Assembly (NCBI RefSeq): GCF_004379255.2 | Contig: NC_056039.1 | Coordinates: forward strand, 9,660,501 to 9,724,500 | Length of the DNA stretch: 64,000 nt | Direction: 5' to 3' | From: Salvia splendens | Taxonomy: Eukaryota; Streptophyta; Magnoliopsida; Lamiales; Lamiaceae | In this document: positions 1 to 12,321 of the stretch, piece after piece | How the letters are laid out: each line of letters begins with the position of its first letter | How positions within the stretch are numbered: position 1 is the stretch's first letter | The notes under the pieces: generated by a model | The model's input: the letters and a program-made list of their open reading frames with translations, nothing else | Databases searched by the model: none | Told to the model about the DNA's origin: nothing | Position numbers and translations under genes: made by a program

Positions 1-134
1 ATAAACCTGTTGCATCTCATGATGTTCTTATGCTCTCTAGTATTGTCTTTACAATGCCTTTTGTTTTTCATAATCTGTCCTAGTCCTGGAAACTGCTTGC
101 CGTTTAGTATTTTCTTTTGATGTCTATGATGTAG

Positions 135-3100
135 ATCTTCGAAATCATTGGGTTCATCTATCAATATATCAAACTGTTGCATCAAGATTCTCCTCAAGAA
201 TGGATATTTAAAGAACTCCAAGATATTGGACATATGGAGTTCAGATTTGCAGAGGAGCAACCTCAAGATGATTATGCTGCAGAACTTGCTGGTATTTAAT
301 GTTTATAATAAATGTAGTTTCTAGAGTTTTATGTTTACATTGTCCCTCTAGCATGGTATTTGATTGGTATACTATGAAATTCCTGCTCAGCAGTTGGCTG
401 CTAATAAAAAATAAATATCAAAGACCACCATCTATCAACTAGGAATACTATGCTTTATTCATAAAGTTGACCCATGATCCAAGACATAACCAAGCCTAGC
501 CAACGATAAACTGGAATAACAGAATTAACATATGCTGCAGCCTTCTGCGCCTTCCTCTTGGTACACACACAAGAGCTGTTAGGTATTAAGGATGCTTTAA
601 CATATAATGCTGAAATGCTGAATGCTGAATGCTTTAGTTTTATTAGGATAAAGTATCCTGTATATTCTGTCCTGAAGTTGCTAAATACTTAAACCGTACT
701 TATTTGCTATGCTCAATTGAGTTGAAATGCATGTGATTTGCCACGTGGAGGAGTTATATTTTGAAAAAGATTCCAATTTGATGCCATGAAAACATGGATG
801 GTATCAGTTCTCAATGAAAATTTTTATTTGTTCTGTTCAGGTTTACCAAAATAGATTATTTTTGGCTTTTTTGATTGTTTAACTGAGGGATGATAAACTG
901 ATGGCATATATTATTGCAGCGAATTTGCTTGTCTTTCCTCCTGAGCATGTTATCTATGGTGACTACGCATATGAAGTCTGGGATGCTGAGATGATAAAAT
1001 ATATTCTGGAATTCTTCAATCCTGGAAACATGAGAGCTGATATTCTGACCAAGTCTTTGAAGAAGTCGCATGGTAGTAATCTCGTATACATTATTGTTGC
1101 TGTATTAGTTTTGATATTTGATTAGGCTTTGTGTTTCCTGAAATAGTTGTGTATATAAACACACACATATAGTTGAAAACAAAAAGTCATGGTGATTCTA
1201 GGAAGTTGATGGATAAGGCATTGGGCGGATCAAGGTGGTTGTTTGACCTGTGTGAAATTGCATCTATCACTCTAAATCTCCAGTGGTTTGACAATAGAAC
1301 CTTATCAAGCTCAAAAATCTCCCTTAATTGTTGATTTAAGTAGATTTATCGACAAAGTAGATGAATATGGATTGCTGCTTCTGTCATACTAATTTTATAT
1401 TGATTTGGTTTTAAATTGTCATTAGAAAGAAATGCTAACACTGATGGACTGAGCCAGTGTATAGGAGAAAGTAAGCTACTTCTGTAAATCAAGCAATAAA
1501 TGGTCTAGTTCACATTAAATATCTTGTCATAAGCTTTGTGAATGTGATTTACTTCTTCATATCTTTGTTATTGATGCTCATCAGTTAATTGACCTAGGGC
1601 ATAGACTTTGGCGTGTGACATTAAATTGAATTACCTATTTTTACATTCTGCTGCTATTTTCAGCTCACACTATACATATAATTGTTTCACATCCATGTCA
1701 TGTCAGAAATTGCTAAAAGGGTATACCTTCGATAAATCATACAACCTCTGTCTACAAAAAAATAGTCTTGGATGTGGACGACATGAGTTATAATGCAAAA
1801 TTGGTTAAGTAAGAGAGTCAGAGAGAAAAGGTGGTTGAAATGTTGTTAGTGAAAAATGGGACCCACCTCATTAGAGAGAAAAACTTACTATAAATACATA
1901 GATATTAATTTTGTTGGACGGTCCAAAATGGAAAAAGAAGACTATATTTCTTGGATGGAGGTAGTATATGTTTTCTTAACAACGCACATGGATCAAGTAT
2001 CACTTTGTTGATGTCAACTTTTTACTGGAAAAGTTGCTCTCCTTAACTTTTCTGCTGGATTTCAGATATCCAACAAGAGCCATGGTTTGGATCCCGATAT
2101 CTCGAGGAAGATATTCCACTTCATTTGATGGAGCTATGGAAGGATCCTCCAAAAATAGATTCCTCCTTGCATCTACCCTCAAAGAATGACTTCATTCCAT
2201 GTGATTTTTCCCTACGTGTTGAGAAGGAATCTTGCCAATCAACAGATTCTGCATCTCCAAGATGTATACTTGACGAACCTTATATGAAGTTGTGGTATAA
2301 GGCTGACCAGACTTTTAAACTTCCTCGTGCTAATACATATTTCCGCATCACCTTAAAAGGAGGATGCAGTAATATGAGGAACGCTTTATTGACCGAGTTA
2401 TTCATATTGCTCCTCAAAGATGAGCTTAATGAGATTATATACCAGGTCCTTTCTTTTGCTCTTTCTAATGATATGTTGTTTTGGTTTCTCTGTTGTAAAT
2501 TGTTGGTCTAATAAATAATTAGAAGGCTTAATTACTTTATTTCAGGCTAGTGTTGCAAAATTGGAGAGCTCTGTTTCTCTTTATGGCGATAAGCTAGAGC
2601 TGAAGCTTTATGGTTTTAATGACAAGCTTTCAGTTCTCTTGTCGAAAGTTCTGGCAACAGTTAAGTCATTCTTGCCAAAGGATGACCGCTTCAGGGTACG
2701 TACTATATTTACTTTTTTGAAGAAAGATGAACCGGTAAAAAAGAAAATAACATCCTACTCTTGTATTTGAAATGCTGAGACAGATCTTAAGACTTATTTT
2801 TAATTGAAAAGAAGTTATATGCTATGCTAAGGATGGATAATTTTGATTAATATGTACTCTCTCATGTTTCTCATTATATATGTCCCATATAAACAACACT
2901 TCATCCTCTTTTTACTTTAATTTTAATTTAAAGTCTTGGGGAGTGGATGGCAGTGGAGATTGAATGTGAGATCTCTCCCTCTTACAAAGGAAGGTCCAGT
3001 ACGTTGATCTCCAAAAGGGACACCATTTCATCCTCTATAGTCTATACATAAGTGATATCCTGAAATTTTAGCTACTGTAAATTTTCTATATCATCTTCGG

Positions 3101-6100
3101 ATTTTATATGCAAGCTTACATCAGCTTTGTAACAGGTTGTTAAAGAAGATATGGAGAGATCTTTGAGAAACACTAACATGAAGCCTCTAAGTCATGCTTC
3201 CTATTTAAGATTGCAAGTTTTATGTCAAAGTTTCTGGGATGCAGATGAAAAGTTGTGCTTGTTAAATGACTTGTCTATAGCAGATTTGAGGGCTTTTGTT
3301 CCTGAACTTCTTTCCCAGGTTGGTAACAAGTTATGATAGTTGCATAACTCTATCTGAGTAAATGACTTGGATTTGGTACCATGGATTTTATATGCAAATT
3401 GGGGAAATATTTGGGACCTTGTTCAACCCTACTGAGGTTCAGAAGTTTTTTGAATGACTTAAAAGAGTTTTATTTTCCACAGTATAGGAAGACTAAAATC
3501 TATAATTTGAGACATTCAATTGGGAATCATCGTTTCATTACTAGATTGGAATTGATTATAACAACAATAATCTAAGCAGTGCTAAGAACATCATAAGTTT
3601 AAATGCTCTTGGAAACTTGGTCCTTTGTATGCTTCTCTGGAAACCATCTGTGCTAACATAAATGGGTTCACTTGATGCAAATCCAACACCTGAAATGTTT
3701 AACTTCAGACGGTGAACCAGGAGAGAAGGAACATAATCCTAATAAACAATTAGGAGAAATCAAGTCCAGAATCCTTGGATATGATTGTTAAAGAAAAGAG
3801 AGCCAGTATGTATATATATGTGTGTGTTGGTGTGGGTGTATTTCAGACTTTCAGTTGTATATATAGTACATTGGTAACTGTGAAAAACAATTTACTCCTG
3901 TGCTTGGTCTTTTTTGCTTGACGGTGTTTTTATGCAAATCAAGCCTCATTACAATTTATTGCCTCACCGTACCTTTCTCCAGTTTTGCTCAACAATATTC
4001 TTGCATTATGATAACTGTGTATGAGAACTCATATACTCAAAAGTACACAATGCATTCTGCGTGTATTTTAAAGCCAATTAGATTTGACCTATCCTCTATA
4101 TCTGCAAACATGTTAGTAAGCTGACAGTGTTAGTTAAGTCAAAAGAGTACTTATTTTAGGTGTTTTTCTTAAGCAACTGATGTACTGTAATGAGATTTTT
4201 GGAGATAAAATTTGAATTATAAGTGTAGTATAAAGGAAATAAGGCCAGCTGACAGCTGAGATGTTACTCTGTTGACTCACTTGAGTCACGTCATAAATAC
4301 CAGCATCACATGGAACCTAAACTACCGTCACTGGGAAATTAAAATTTGGTGGGTGTGGCAATTAGAATTCTCTTTATTGTTAACAATATAGCTTGAGTTC
4401 AGTTCTTGCCTCTCGGGTTACATGGAACAAATGCACTGATTTTAAAACCATAATCTTCTTTCCCTTCTTGCCTCTCGGGTTACATGGAACAAATGCACTG
4501 ATTAAATATTAAGAGCGTGATTGACACTCCTAAGGACTGAGAATTTAGATTGAGAACACTTACAGCATTTTTTGTAATTTGTGCATGCAATTGTTTTTCC
4601 TCAAAGTGGTGATCCACTTAAGTTGTCTATGCTCAATTCTTTTTGCTTTTTTTTTGCAGCTATATATCGAGGGTCTTTGCCATGGAAATTTGCTGGAAGA
4701 GGAAGCTCATCGATTATCAGAGATATTCAAAGGCAATTTCTTTGCGCAGCCACTTCCGTATGATTTTAGGCATAAGGAGACTGTGATGTGCCTTCCTTCA
4801 AGTGCCGACCTTGTTAGATATGTCAAAGTGAAAAACAAGCTAGAAACAAACTCCGTGGTCGAGGTAACGTAAAAGCAACTTGAGTAAGCTTTGTTATATA
4901 CTGTTAATGGCTGCTTAATACTTACGGTTTCTCATTTTATTTCCTTCCTTTCTTTTGTATTTTGCAGCTTTATTTCCAGATTGAACCCGAAGAAGGAACA
5001 ACATTGATTAAATTAAAAGCACTCACAGACCTTTTTGACGAAATAGTTGAAGAACCACTTTTTAATCAACTCAGGTATGTAAAGTTGGACTGAACATATA
5101 ACAAGTAGTATGAATATGATAGTTGTAAATTGTAATACTGTATACCTCCACTCATTATTGGCAAAAAAATTTGAATAACATGCAACAGTTTTGCCCCATC
5201 CCAAACCCCAGCACCCACGACAACAACAATACTTGCACATGTCAATCACGCAAAAATACACTTGCAAAAGGATTCACTAGCAGTCTCAGCTGCCTCGGGC
5301 AATAACTTAATTTATTATTGTTTATACAGAACGAAGGAACAACTTGGTTATGTTGTTGACTGTAGCCCTCGAGTAACATACCGCATTCTAGGGTTTTGTT
5401 TTCGTGTTCAGTCTTCGGAGTATGATCCTGTCCACTTGCAAGGGAGGATCGAGAACTTCATAAACAGCTTAGAAGAGTTGTTGGTAAGTAACCAGCCATA
5501 AATTCTTAGTCTAACGCTGATTTAGACAACAATACATGGACTTCAAAAGTTTCCTTGAGAAGACACAGAACATATTATTTGGATTTTATGGTGCATCTTT
5601 CCTATCTAACTATCATTTCCATGTCTCCTTAACAATTTAAAATCTGCATCTGATGTATTTTACTCTTAAGGCTTACTTATCGAGAACATGTTTCTTTTAA
5701 TGTTGCTTATGTTGCAGAATGGACTTGACCATGATTCCTTCGAGAATTATAGAAATGGTTTAATGGGGAAGCTTCTTGAAAAGGATCCATCTCTTTCATA
5801 TGAAACAAACCGTTATTGGGGTCAAATAGTCGATAAAAGGTAACCCATTACATCCTGCAGAAATTACTGTGCATCTCAAGGTAGTGAAGTGAAATGCTTG
5901 AGTGGGTGACCAACTGAATCTTGAACATTATTGTATCACTTTTTTTTGTGCAACACCCAATTGCCAATTTTGAATGTACTATCCAAAAAGCCCATGTCAA
6001 GAACTTTCTAATATCACCACTATACTTTGGTATTCTCATCGGATGTGGGTTCGAAAAAGTCACATACAAATGTGTGCATCAGTGCGTGACATTTCCCGCC

Positions 6101-7215
6101 AGTGGGGATATCAAGAAATATGTACAGTTAGAAAATGTGGGGGCCTTCCAACAATACCTTCGCTTTAACTATTGATTGTTGGACGAAAAAGTTGGTGGTC
6201 TGGGCTTTTGCAGGTGTTTGCCCTTGCATGATTTGAAGTTAGGATTTTTGACGTTGTGTATGACATGGGGCTGCAAAAGCTCTGGCTATCCAACCATGAG
6301 ACCTTTTTAGTCTATTGATGGTTTGCTGCATCCTGAATGTGATAGTAGGGATCCTGGATGCATGCTGTAGCCTGTAGACTGATGTTAATGTCAGTTTGAG
6401 ATGGAGGTTTGATTGAATTGTCAATTTAGACTCATTTGCGTCAATTTTTTATGGTGTTTCCGCACATATTCTTTTCATGCTTAAAAAGTTTAGTTTATAT
6501 GCTGAATATCCTTATCTGCATGTCATATAGATAGTACTCCCTCCGTCTGGTGCTCGAACATCGGCTCGAGGCATTTTCTCTACCCCTTCTTACCCTGAAA
6601 AAACAGGGGCACCTTACATTCTTGAACCGATAACCATCTTTCGGCTAACCTAGCCTGGATATGCACTCTTTCCTTTTTAGTCCGTCCCACAAGAATATGC
6701 ACTTTTTAATTTTGGAAACTCTTTTCTCTCTAATGAGGTGAGACCATTCTACACTAACAACACTTTAATTGTCTTTTCTCTCTACCTCTCTCTTACTTTA
6801 CCAATTTTGCATTAAAACCCGTGCCGAGCCCAAAGTGCATATTTTTTTAGGACGGAGGGAGTATCTCATTTCGATCAAGAATCAAGCTTCATTACTAGGA
6901 TATGCGTGAACATCATAGTTTGAAAGCACTAGGGAATATCAACTGCATTAACGACCTCTGCCATTGGCTCTCAGGTATATGTTCGACTTGTCCGAAAATG
7001 AAGCCGAGGAACTGAAGGACATCAAGAAGGAAGATATCATCGAGTGGTATCGCACTTATTTAAGACAACCCTCACCCAAGTGTCGGAGGCTTGCAATCCA
7101 TGTGTGGGGCTGCAACACTGATCAGAAGGATGCAGATACACAAACTGGAGCTCAGGTAATTAAAGACCTCGAAGAATTTAAGAAGTTGTCTCAATATTAT
7201 CCGAGCCTCTGCTGA
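135..7215 (+). CDS. Nardilysin-like M16 (insulinase-family) metalloprotease, 3' part
   Basis: C-terminal part of a zinc metalloprotease of family M16; the gene enters from the left edge, so the N-terminal HxxEH catalytic half is outside. Exons I can place: 135-291, 920-1072, 2066-2445, 2546-2695, 3136-3318, 4660-4863, 4968-5074, 5330-5483, 5718-5839 and 6975-7215, all with GT-AG borders and one continuous reading frame. Diagnostic stretches are EEQPQDDYAAELA, EHVIYGDYAYE, KLWYKADQTFKLPRANTYFR, ELNEIIYQAS, NQLRTKEQLGYVV (the M16 C-domain signature) and the end QYYPSLC. The whole tail resembles the Arabidopsis nardilysin-like protein (At1g06900, from memory) more than the peroxisomal insulysins. 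M16 enzymes cut short peptides inside a closed chamber; nardilysins prefer dibasic sites. The C-terminus is Ser-Leu-Cys, not a canonical SKL-type peroxisomal signal. The 1.1 kb last intron holds a Stowaway MITE. No lesion seen. Confidence 0.93.
4403..4503. repeat. Direct repeat of ~39 bp in a nardilysin intron
   Basis: The sequence beginning TTCTTGCCTCTCGGG and ending AATGCACTGAT occurs at about 4403-4441 and again at about 4465-4503, with 23 bp of other sequence between. A small local duplication with no visible function. Confidence 0.8.
6537..6861. mobile_element. Stowaway-type MITE in the last nardilysin intron
   Basis: Terminal inverted repeats CTCCCTCCGTC at the left and GACGGAGGGAG at the right are each flanked by TA, the usual Tc1/mariner (Stowaway) target. 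Inside, a second partial Stowaway-like start (GTCCGTCCCACAAGAATATGC, ~6680, first bases shown) pairs with the right end (GTGCATATTTTTTTAGGACGG region), so the left ~140 bp may be a later insertion into the left arm. It lies wholly in the intron. Confidence 0.75.
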
Positions 7216-9331
7216 AAAAAAAATCAGCGTTGAACATTTTAAAATTTTGCCTCGACCAATAAAAACGATCAACATATGAGATGATTGTTGATCATCAAAC
7301 AAAGGTGAGTTACATGTAGTTTACCAAACTTAGTATAAAGATTGAAAGTTTGTGCTATGATGATTGGGTTGTCATTTATGATTATACAGCAATATTTAAA
7401 TTTTTTTGCCAAAAATTGTTAGGTTATGATTACATTTGATTGTTTTATGTTGCCAAAAGAAGAGACTAGTTCTGTTCTATATGATGAGCTATTTATATGA
7501 GCCATAAGATCTTACATGATTAAAAGCTCAGTAAGAATCCCCTCTGGCCTACCATAGATGTCAAATTTTTCTTTTTAGTTTGTCCCATAAAAAATGTTAC
7601 ATTTCATTTATTGGAAAAAAAATATCTTTTATATTAATTTAAATATAATATTTTCTTTCTCCACTTAATATATAAAATTATATCTCCTAAAATATCAAAT
7701 CCCGTGCCACTAGTCAAGTGTGCCATTTTTTTTGTGAGATATGGAGTAATTCATAAGATAGATTTTAAAATGCGTGTAAGAGTAGGTCCTATGTGTACGT
7801 ATTGTTTTTAGTTAAAATGAGTAGGTCCTATATTTTTAATGCATCTGCCATATGTCTTGCAACGAAGTTCATACATAAAATTACATGGCACGAAATGTGG
7901 TGTTGTCGTTAGGTGACTGAAAAACGTGTGGCATGTGAAGTGATAACATGGTAGGTCAAAACTAAAAATATAATTGATCATGCCTCACTTTCATTCTTCC
8001 AAACAAAACTATATTTGTCTCCGATATAATTGGTGTAAACCAAATGAATTCTAGAGAAAAACATTTCTATGATATAAAGCGTCAGCATATCTACGCCCAT
8101 TGATATTTGACATATATTGGAGGTGAAGAACGTGAAAATCGTTCTTAGAATGAATGCTTCTTCTACCTCTTACATTCGGGTTTGGATTCCCTATTGTGGC
8201 TCCAAGCACATCAGAGGTTGTTGTTACATACAACATACTCCTGCCGTGCTTGGAGCCACAGCAGGGGATCCAAGCCCCTTACATTCACTAATTAATAGCG
8301 TGTTTGCATAAAAGTATACTCCATCCGTCATTTATAGTCTCATTTTGACTCGACACAATTTTTAAGAAATTATTTGAAGTTGTGAATAAAAATGGAAAAT
8401 GAGTTAGTGGAAAATGGACTCCACTTTTATATATTAATTTTATAATAGAATATGAGTGTTATGAGTTAGATGATTGGTGAGTCTCCTTACCCTCGCTATT
8501 CCAACACCCCAGCCTTACTCGGTAGGGGTCTCTCCTTGAGGTACCCATTTGAGTGGCTTAAGTATGGGCTCCAAAGAGCTTAAGGCAGCCGGGTTGGTTG
8601 TCCTCTCCCGATCCATCCTTCTGAGTGGCTTGATATAATCCTCATTCTTGATTTGAGATTGACGATGGATCAACCTGAAATGCGGCAGATGTTTGGATTT
8701 GTGTGGATGAATGACTCCACAAACGGGATTGAGGAACCATCTTATAAGTCATGGATGGAATGATTGACGCCATAAACAAGTTTGAAAGTTCGTTTGGTAA
8801 GTCAAATAAAAGTTGTTTTAAGAGAGAACTCATGAGAGATAACTCAAAAAAACATTACTGATAAAAGTTCTCTTTTTTATTCAATAATAAGGCTTTTATG
8901 TAGATAAAAAAATCTAAAATATAAGGTAAAATAAAACTACAAGAAAATAAACTATGAAGAAATAAACTGGAACGAAACTATAATGGGTAGAAGAAAAGAA
9001 TATCAAAATCAATTAATACATTTACATCTCCTTATTCTTTACCAAACAGTTCATATATTCTTCAAATTTTGGCCCAGTTGCATATAATTAAATTATTTGT
9101 GTAATTATAGAGTTCAACTTCATGAATAAATCATGTTATACATCTTTATATTTTTTTGGCTACATTTCTTGTAATCAGTCCAACATGCACTTCATTGAAT
9201 CTTGAATTGTTGACCATTGGTTTGCGTCATGGCTCTCTTTGAGTGTGATGATTTCGATATACCGTTGCATATCGAAATTCGGTATATACAGTAAATTAAG
9301 ATATATACAGTAAAATATAAATATAATTATA
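7216..9331. other. Intergenic region with degraded MITEs, no gene seen
   Basis: Sequence after the nardilysin stop. It contains the 3' UTR, a weathered Stowaway-like segment at about 7550-7748 (TTTGTCCCATAAAAAATG to TATGGAGTAATT), the 101-bp hairpin MITE listed separately, and a one-sided Stowaway-like end at about 8322 (TACTCCATCCGTC). Around 9255-9310 there is the motif family CGGTATATAC/CGATATACCG, which resumes at 10780 on the far side of the MULE. No supportable coding region. Confidence 0.6.
8178..8278. mobile_element. 101-bp hAT-like hairpin MITE
   Basis: The arms GTTTGGATTCCCTATTGTGG and its near complement CAGCAGGGGATCCAAGC fold into a long hairpin (TGGCTCCAAGCAC against GTGCTTGGAGCCA is perfect). 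The 8-bp direct repeat TTACATTC lies directly outside both ends (8170-8177 and 8279-8286), which is the target-duplication size of hAT elements. The ends read GGG...CCC. Confidence 0.75.
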
Positions 9332-9404
9332 GGGTCCTGTTAGGTTGAGATTTTTTAGCTTAATTGAGAAATGAGATGCAATCTCAGCCACTAATCCACA
9401 AGAT

Positions 9405-9960
9405 TAACGACATGTCAACAGCTATCACATTATGTCAACACGGGGGTATAAGTGTCATTTCGTGTTTTAATGTGTCGGATTGTTGACATGGCTTGTATGT
9501 CTAGTTGACATGACTTATAATTGTTGTTGACATGGTTTCTATGTGCAGTTGACATGGTTGTACTTGTAGTTGACATGACTTGTAACACAGTTGACATGGC
9601 TTGTACGTGTAGTTGACACGATATGTACCGTAGTTGACATGACATGTCAATATTTTATACAATCTCATCTACCAAATTGGTATTTTATGGATATGTCTTA
9701 CGAAGCTCAAGGTATGTTCTCATGCTAATTCCACAAATGTCAGCAAAAAACATCCCATAATGTATTCATAAATTTCAGAGAAATGTCACTAGCAACGCAA
9801 ATGTCAATATGTCAACAGACCTCCAAAGGCACCTACAAAATGTCATCCTAAATTTTCATCTTCAATTCACAATGTCAACAAACCAGCATCTCCTACATTT
9901 CAACATGTCAACAGCAATGTCTACAACTGAAGTTTCAGTATAATGTCAACAGCAAATTTG
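9405..9960. repeat. TTGACATG / TGTCAAC repeat field inside the MULE
   Basis: Between 9480 and 9655 the core TTGACATG recurs about every 22-27 bp, joined by GCTTGTA or ACTTGTA spacers. The complementary core TGTCAAC occurs at 9412, 9433, about 9815, 9869, 9906 and 9943. Each copy contains TTGAC, the core of plant W-boxes. Whether WRKY proteins bind it is not shown by the sequence. Confidence 0.7.
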
Positions 9961-10197
9961 TTCACCCAAAAACCAACAGCCAATGCCGCAGATTTTCAAC
10001 AAATAAACAACATCCGAGAAACGCCGCAGAGATAGATTTTCATGGGATTTAGGGATTTAACATTGAAAGATGTGGAAGACTTGTTCTGTTGTTCACAATA
10101 GAAGGCCACAAATTCGACGTACTCGCCGCCGCCGCGCAGCGCGCAATCCAAATTAGCGCCGCCGAGGAGTATAAGGCAAAATTCGCCGCATCAGGAA

Positions 10198-10461
10198 CAT
10201 GATCGGCCGCTGCCGCCGCAGCTGCCGGAGGAATTCAGGAGGGCGATCGAGGAGATGGCGCGCGGGAAGGAGCTGACGGCGCCGGCGACGTTGGTGATTC
10301 AGAAGGAGCTGTTCCGCACCGACGTGAGCAAAAACCACAACCGCCTCTCGATCCCGGCGAGCCAGATCAGCGACGGCTTCCTGACGGAGGAGGAGCGGCG
10401 CCGCCTCAGGGCGAGGAGGAAGGGCCGCGTGGACGTGAGGGTCGTGGATCTGCGTCGGTGA
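10198..10461 (+). pseudogene. Captured B3-domain (DUF313/REM-like) gene fragment
   Basis: A GC-rich open stretch in an AT-rich element. The frame reads PPQLPEEFRRAIEEM, then LVIQKELFRTDVSKNHNRLS, IPASQI and FLTEEERRRL, ending with a stop at 10459-10461. This matches the start of the plant B3/DUF313 family (pattern: LPEEF, LVIQK.LF.TDVS..HNRLS, FLTEEE). The rest of the B3 fold, normally over 60 residues more, is absent and no N-terminal part is seen. It lies wholly within the MULE, so it is best read as a captured gene piece. The first Met in frame is at 10255, but nothing shows translation. Confidence 0.7.
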
Positions 10462-10667
10462 TTTGGGAAGGAGAGGGAGAACACAAGCTGAACAACCCAT
10501 TTTAAACGTGAAATTACCATTCCGCCCTTTTATAATTAATTAATCTAAAAATATTTTTCATGTGGCAAATTCTGGACCACTCATTTAATAAAAATGAGTG
10601 GCTAATATTGCATCTCATTTCTCAATTAGCCTAAAAAATCTCAATTGATCATGGACCTATAATTATA

Positions 10668-12321
10668 TATAAAATATATTTTATATATTTTAAATTATAA
10701 AATATATTGTGAAATATAAATATAATTATAAATAAAATATAAATAATATTCTAAAAACTCAAATTATCTATTTTCATTGATGTTGAAAGTGAGGTATACC
10801 GCAAAAGTATGGTATACCGAAAACGAAGTACGGTATCGGTATGGAATTTCGCCATACCGAAAATAAGGCATATCGAACTGTTCAGTACACTGAAAATTTT
10901 GGTAAAATAAATGTATGATTTTTTCACATACCGAACTTTCTGTAAGGTATACGGTATGGTGGTTTCGGTAATATATACTGTACCTACTGTCCCTGGTTAT
11001 ACTCTATGCTATAGGAAATGGATGACATGTTTGGTCACATACATTGTGACAGACTCCTATATTCCTTTCATTATGATATATTTGTATAAGTTGATATAAG
11101 AAAATAAAATGCGAATTTTGTTTTATTTTTCTTCGTTGTAATAAAAATAAAATTTCCGTGCTATGTGAAAACATCATAAGATTGATATGGCGCTTTCATA
11201 ATACTAGTAAAAGTATGTTCCTACTTTATGTTTTATGCCGACAGAAGTGATTTTAATAGTTTCATATAATGTGGATATGAATTAATTCCGTGATTTTAGC
11301 ATAAAATCCAAAAGTTGCACTGCGTAAGTCGCGTGACATAATATATTTTGTGAGTGAAATAAGTGTTTGTTTAACTAACATGAATACATGATATGTATGA
11401 CCACAGGTCCACTACTAATCAACACCGACATATTCGTGAAAATAGAGGCATCCCATTTTCATAATAAACCGATAATAATAATGATAATAATAATAATAAT
11501 GTTGTAATATATGGAATATAATATATGCAATTTACGTGCATTCTTATTATTAATAAATTTAGGAATACCTCATATTTGGGCCGGGTTCATACATATACTT
11601 TAAGTTTCAACGTTTAATTTTGAGTAGAGTATACAATAGTACTAGTATTAGTTATATTTCTAGACATTGAAGAATTAGAATCTTGAAACTTCTTATGTAG
11701 AAATTAAGAATAACATCTATTAAAAATCACAAATGGCCTACTTTAAAACAAATAAATGTATGGTATAATAAAAAATTAAACAAAGATCCCATCTTATTTA
11801 ACACTAATGAAAATTGGTAACCCATTTTAGGTAGCTGATAAAAGTACAATGACCTAGTATTAGTTTAAAACGTATCTCATGTAACATAGATTCTGAAGTG
11901 GAATTAATTAATTCACTAAAATACTTTGAGAAGACTAATTAAATTATATTTAAGCAAACATTGATAATTAAAATACATAACATATGGTTGTAATCTAAAT
12001 TCCGAGTAGTAAAAAAGATGCATGTGACGAGGACCTACAACACAGAGCAGTAGGTGCGTGGCACCCCAACCAAAGCCAATCAGACTATTACCATTTATGC
12101 CCTATTTTCTAATTCACAATTTCTCTGCCAAATTAATATTTTGCCCTTTATTATTCAGAACACATCATATGCATAGTAAAATCGAATAATACAATGATAA
12201 TAAATGCATCATTAAATGAGTAGGAGTATAACAAATTGGCCTGCATCATCGTGTTCTTCTCCTAGTAGTACTATCTATATATGTCCACCCTTTTCTTTGC
12301 TCACTCCAACTTAAAAAAATC
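10668..12321. other. AT-rich intergenic DNA upstream of the expansin
   Basis: From 10780 to about 11000 the motif GGTATACCGAA and its complement recur (GAGGTATACCGC, GGTATACCGAAAAC, CATACCGAAAATAAGG, ACATACCGAAC), the right part of a repeat split by the MULE. A short (TAA)n run lies at 11467-11505. A TATA-like CTATATATG occurs at about 12272, 50 bp before the first expansin ATG, and is the likely core promoter. No other gene seen. Confidence 0.55.

Larger units (their letters stand above)
9332..10657. mobile_element. Non-autonomous Mutator-like element carrying a captured gene fragment
   Basis: The left end (GGGTCC, then TTGAGATTTTTTAG and AATTGAGAAATGAGATGCAA) is matched by the inverted right end (GGTCC, then TTGAGATTTTTTAGG and AATTGAGAAATGAGATGCAA), giving TIRs of about 70 bp. 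The 10-bp sequence TATAATTATA lies directly outside both ends (9322-9331 and 10658-10667). It is AT-rich and palindromic, so a 9-10 bp TSD is likely but not certain. The interior holds a TTGACATG repeat array and a GC-rich B3-domain gene fragment, not a transposase, as in Pack-MULEs. It is inserted in a GGTATACCG-type repeat that continues on both sides. Confidence 0.75.

Noticed and set aside
9430..9645. Minus-strand open frame with repeated MSCQL/QAMST words
   Set aside because: It is the translation of the TTGACATG DNA repeat array inside the MULE, not a protein gene.
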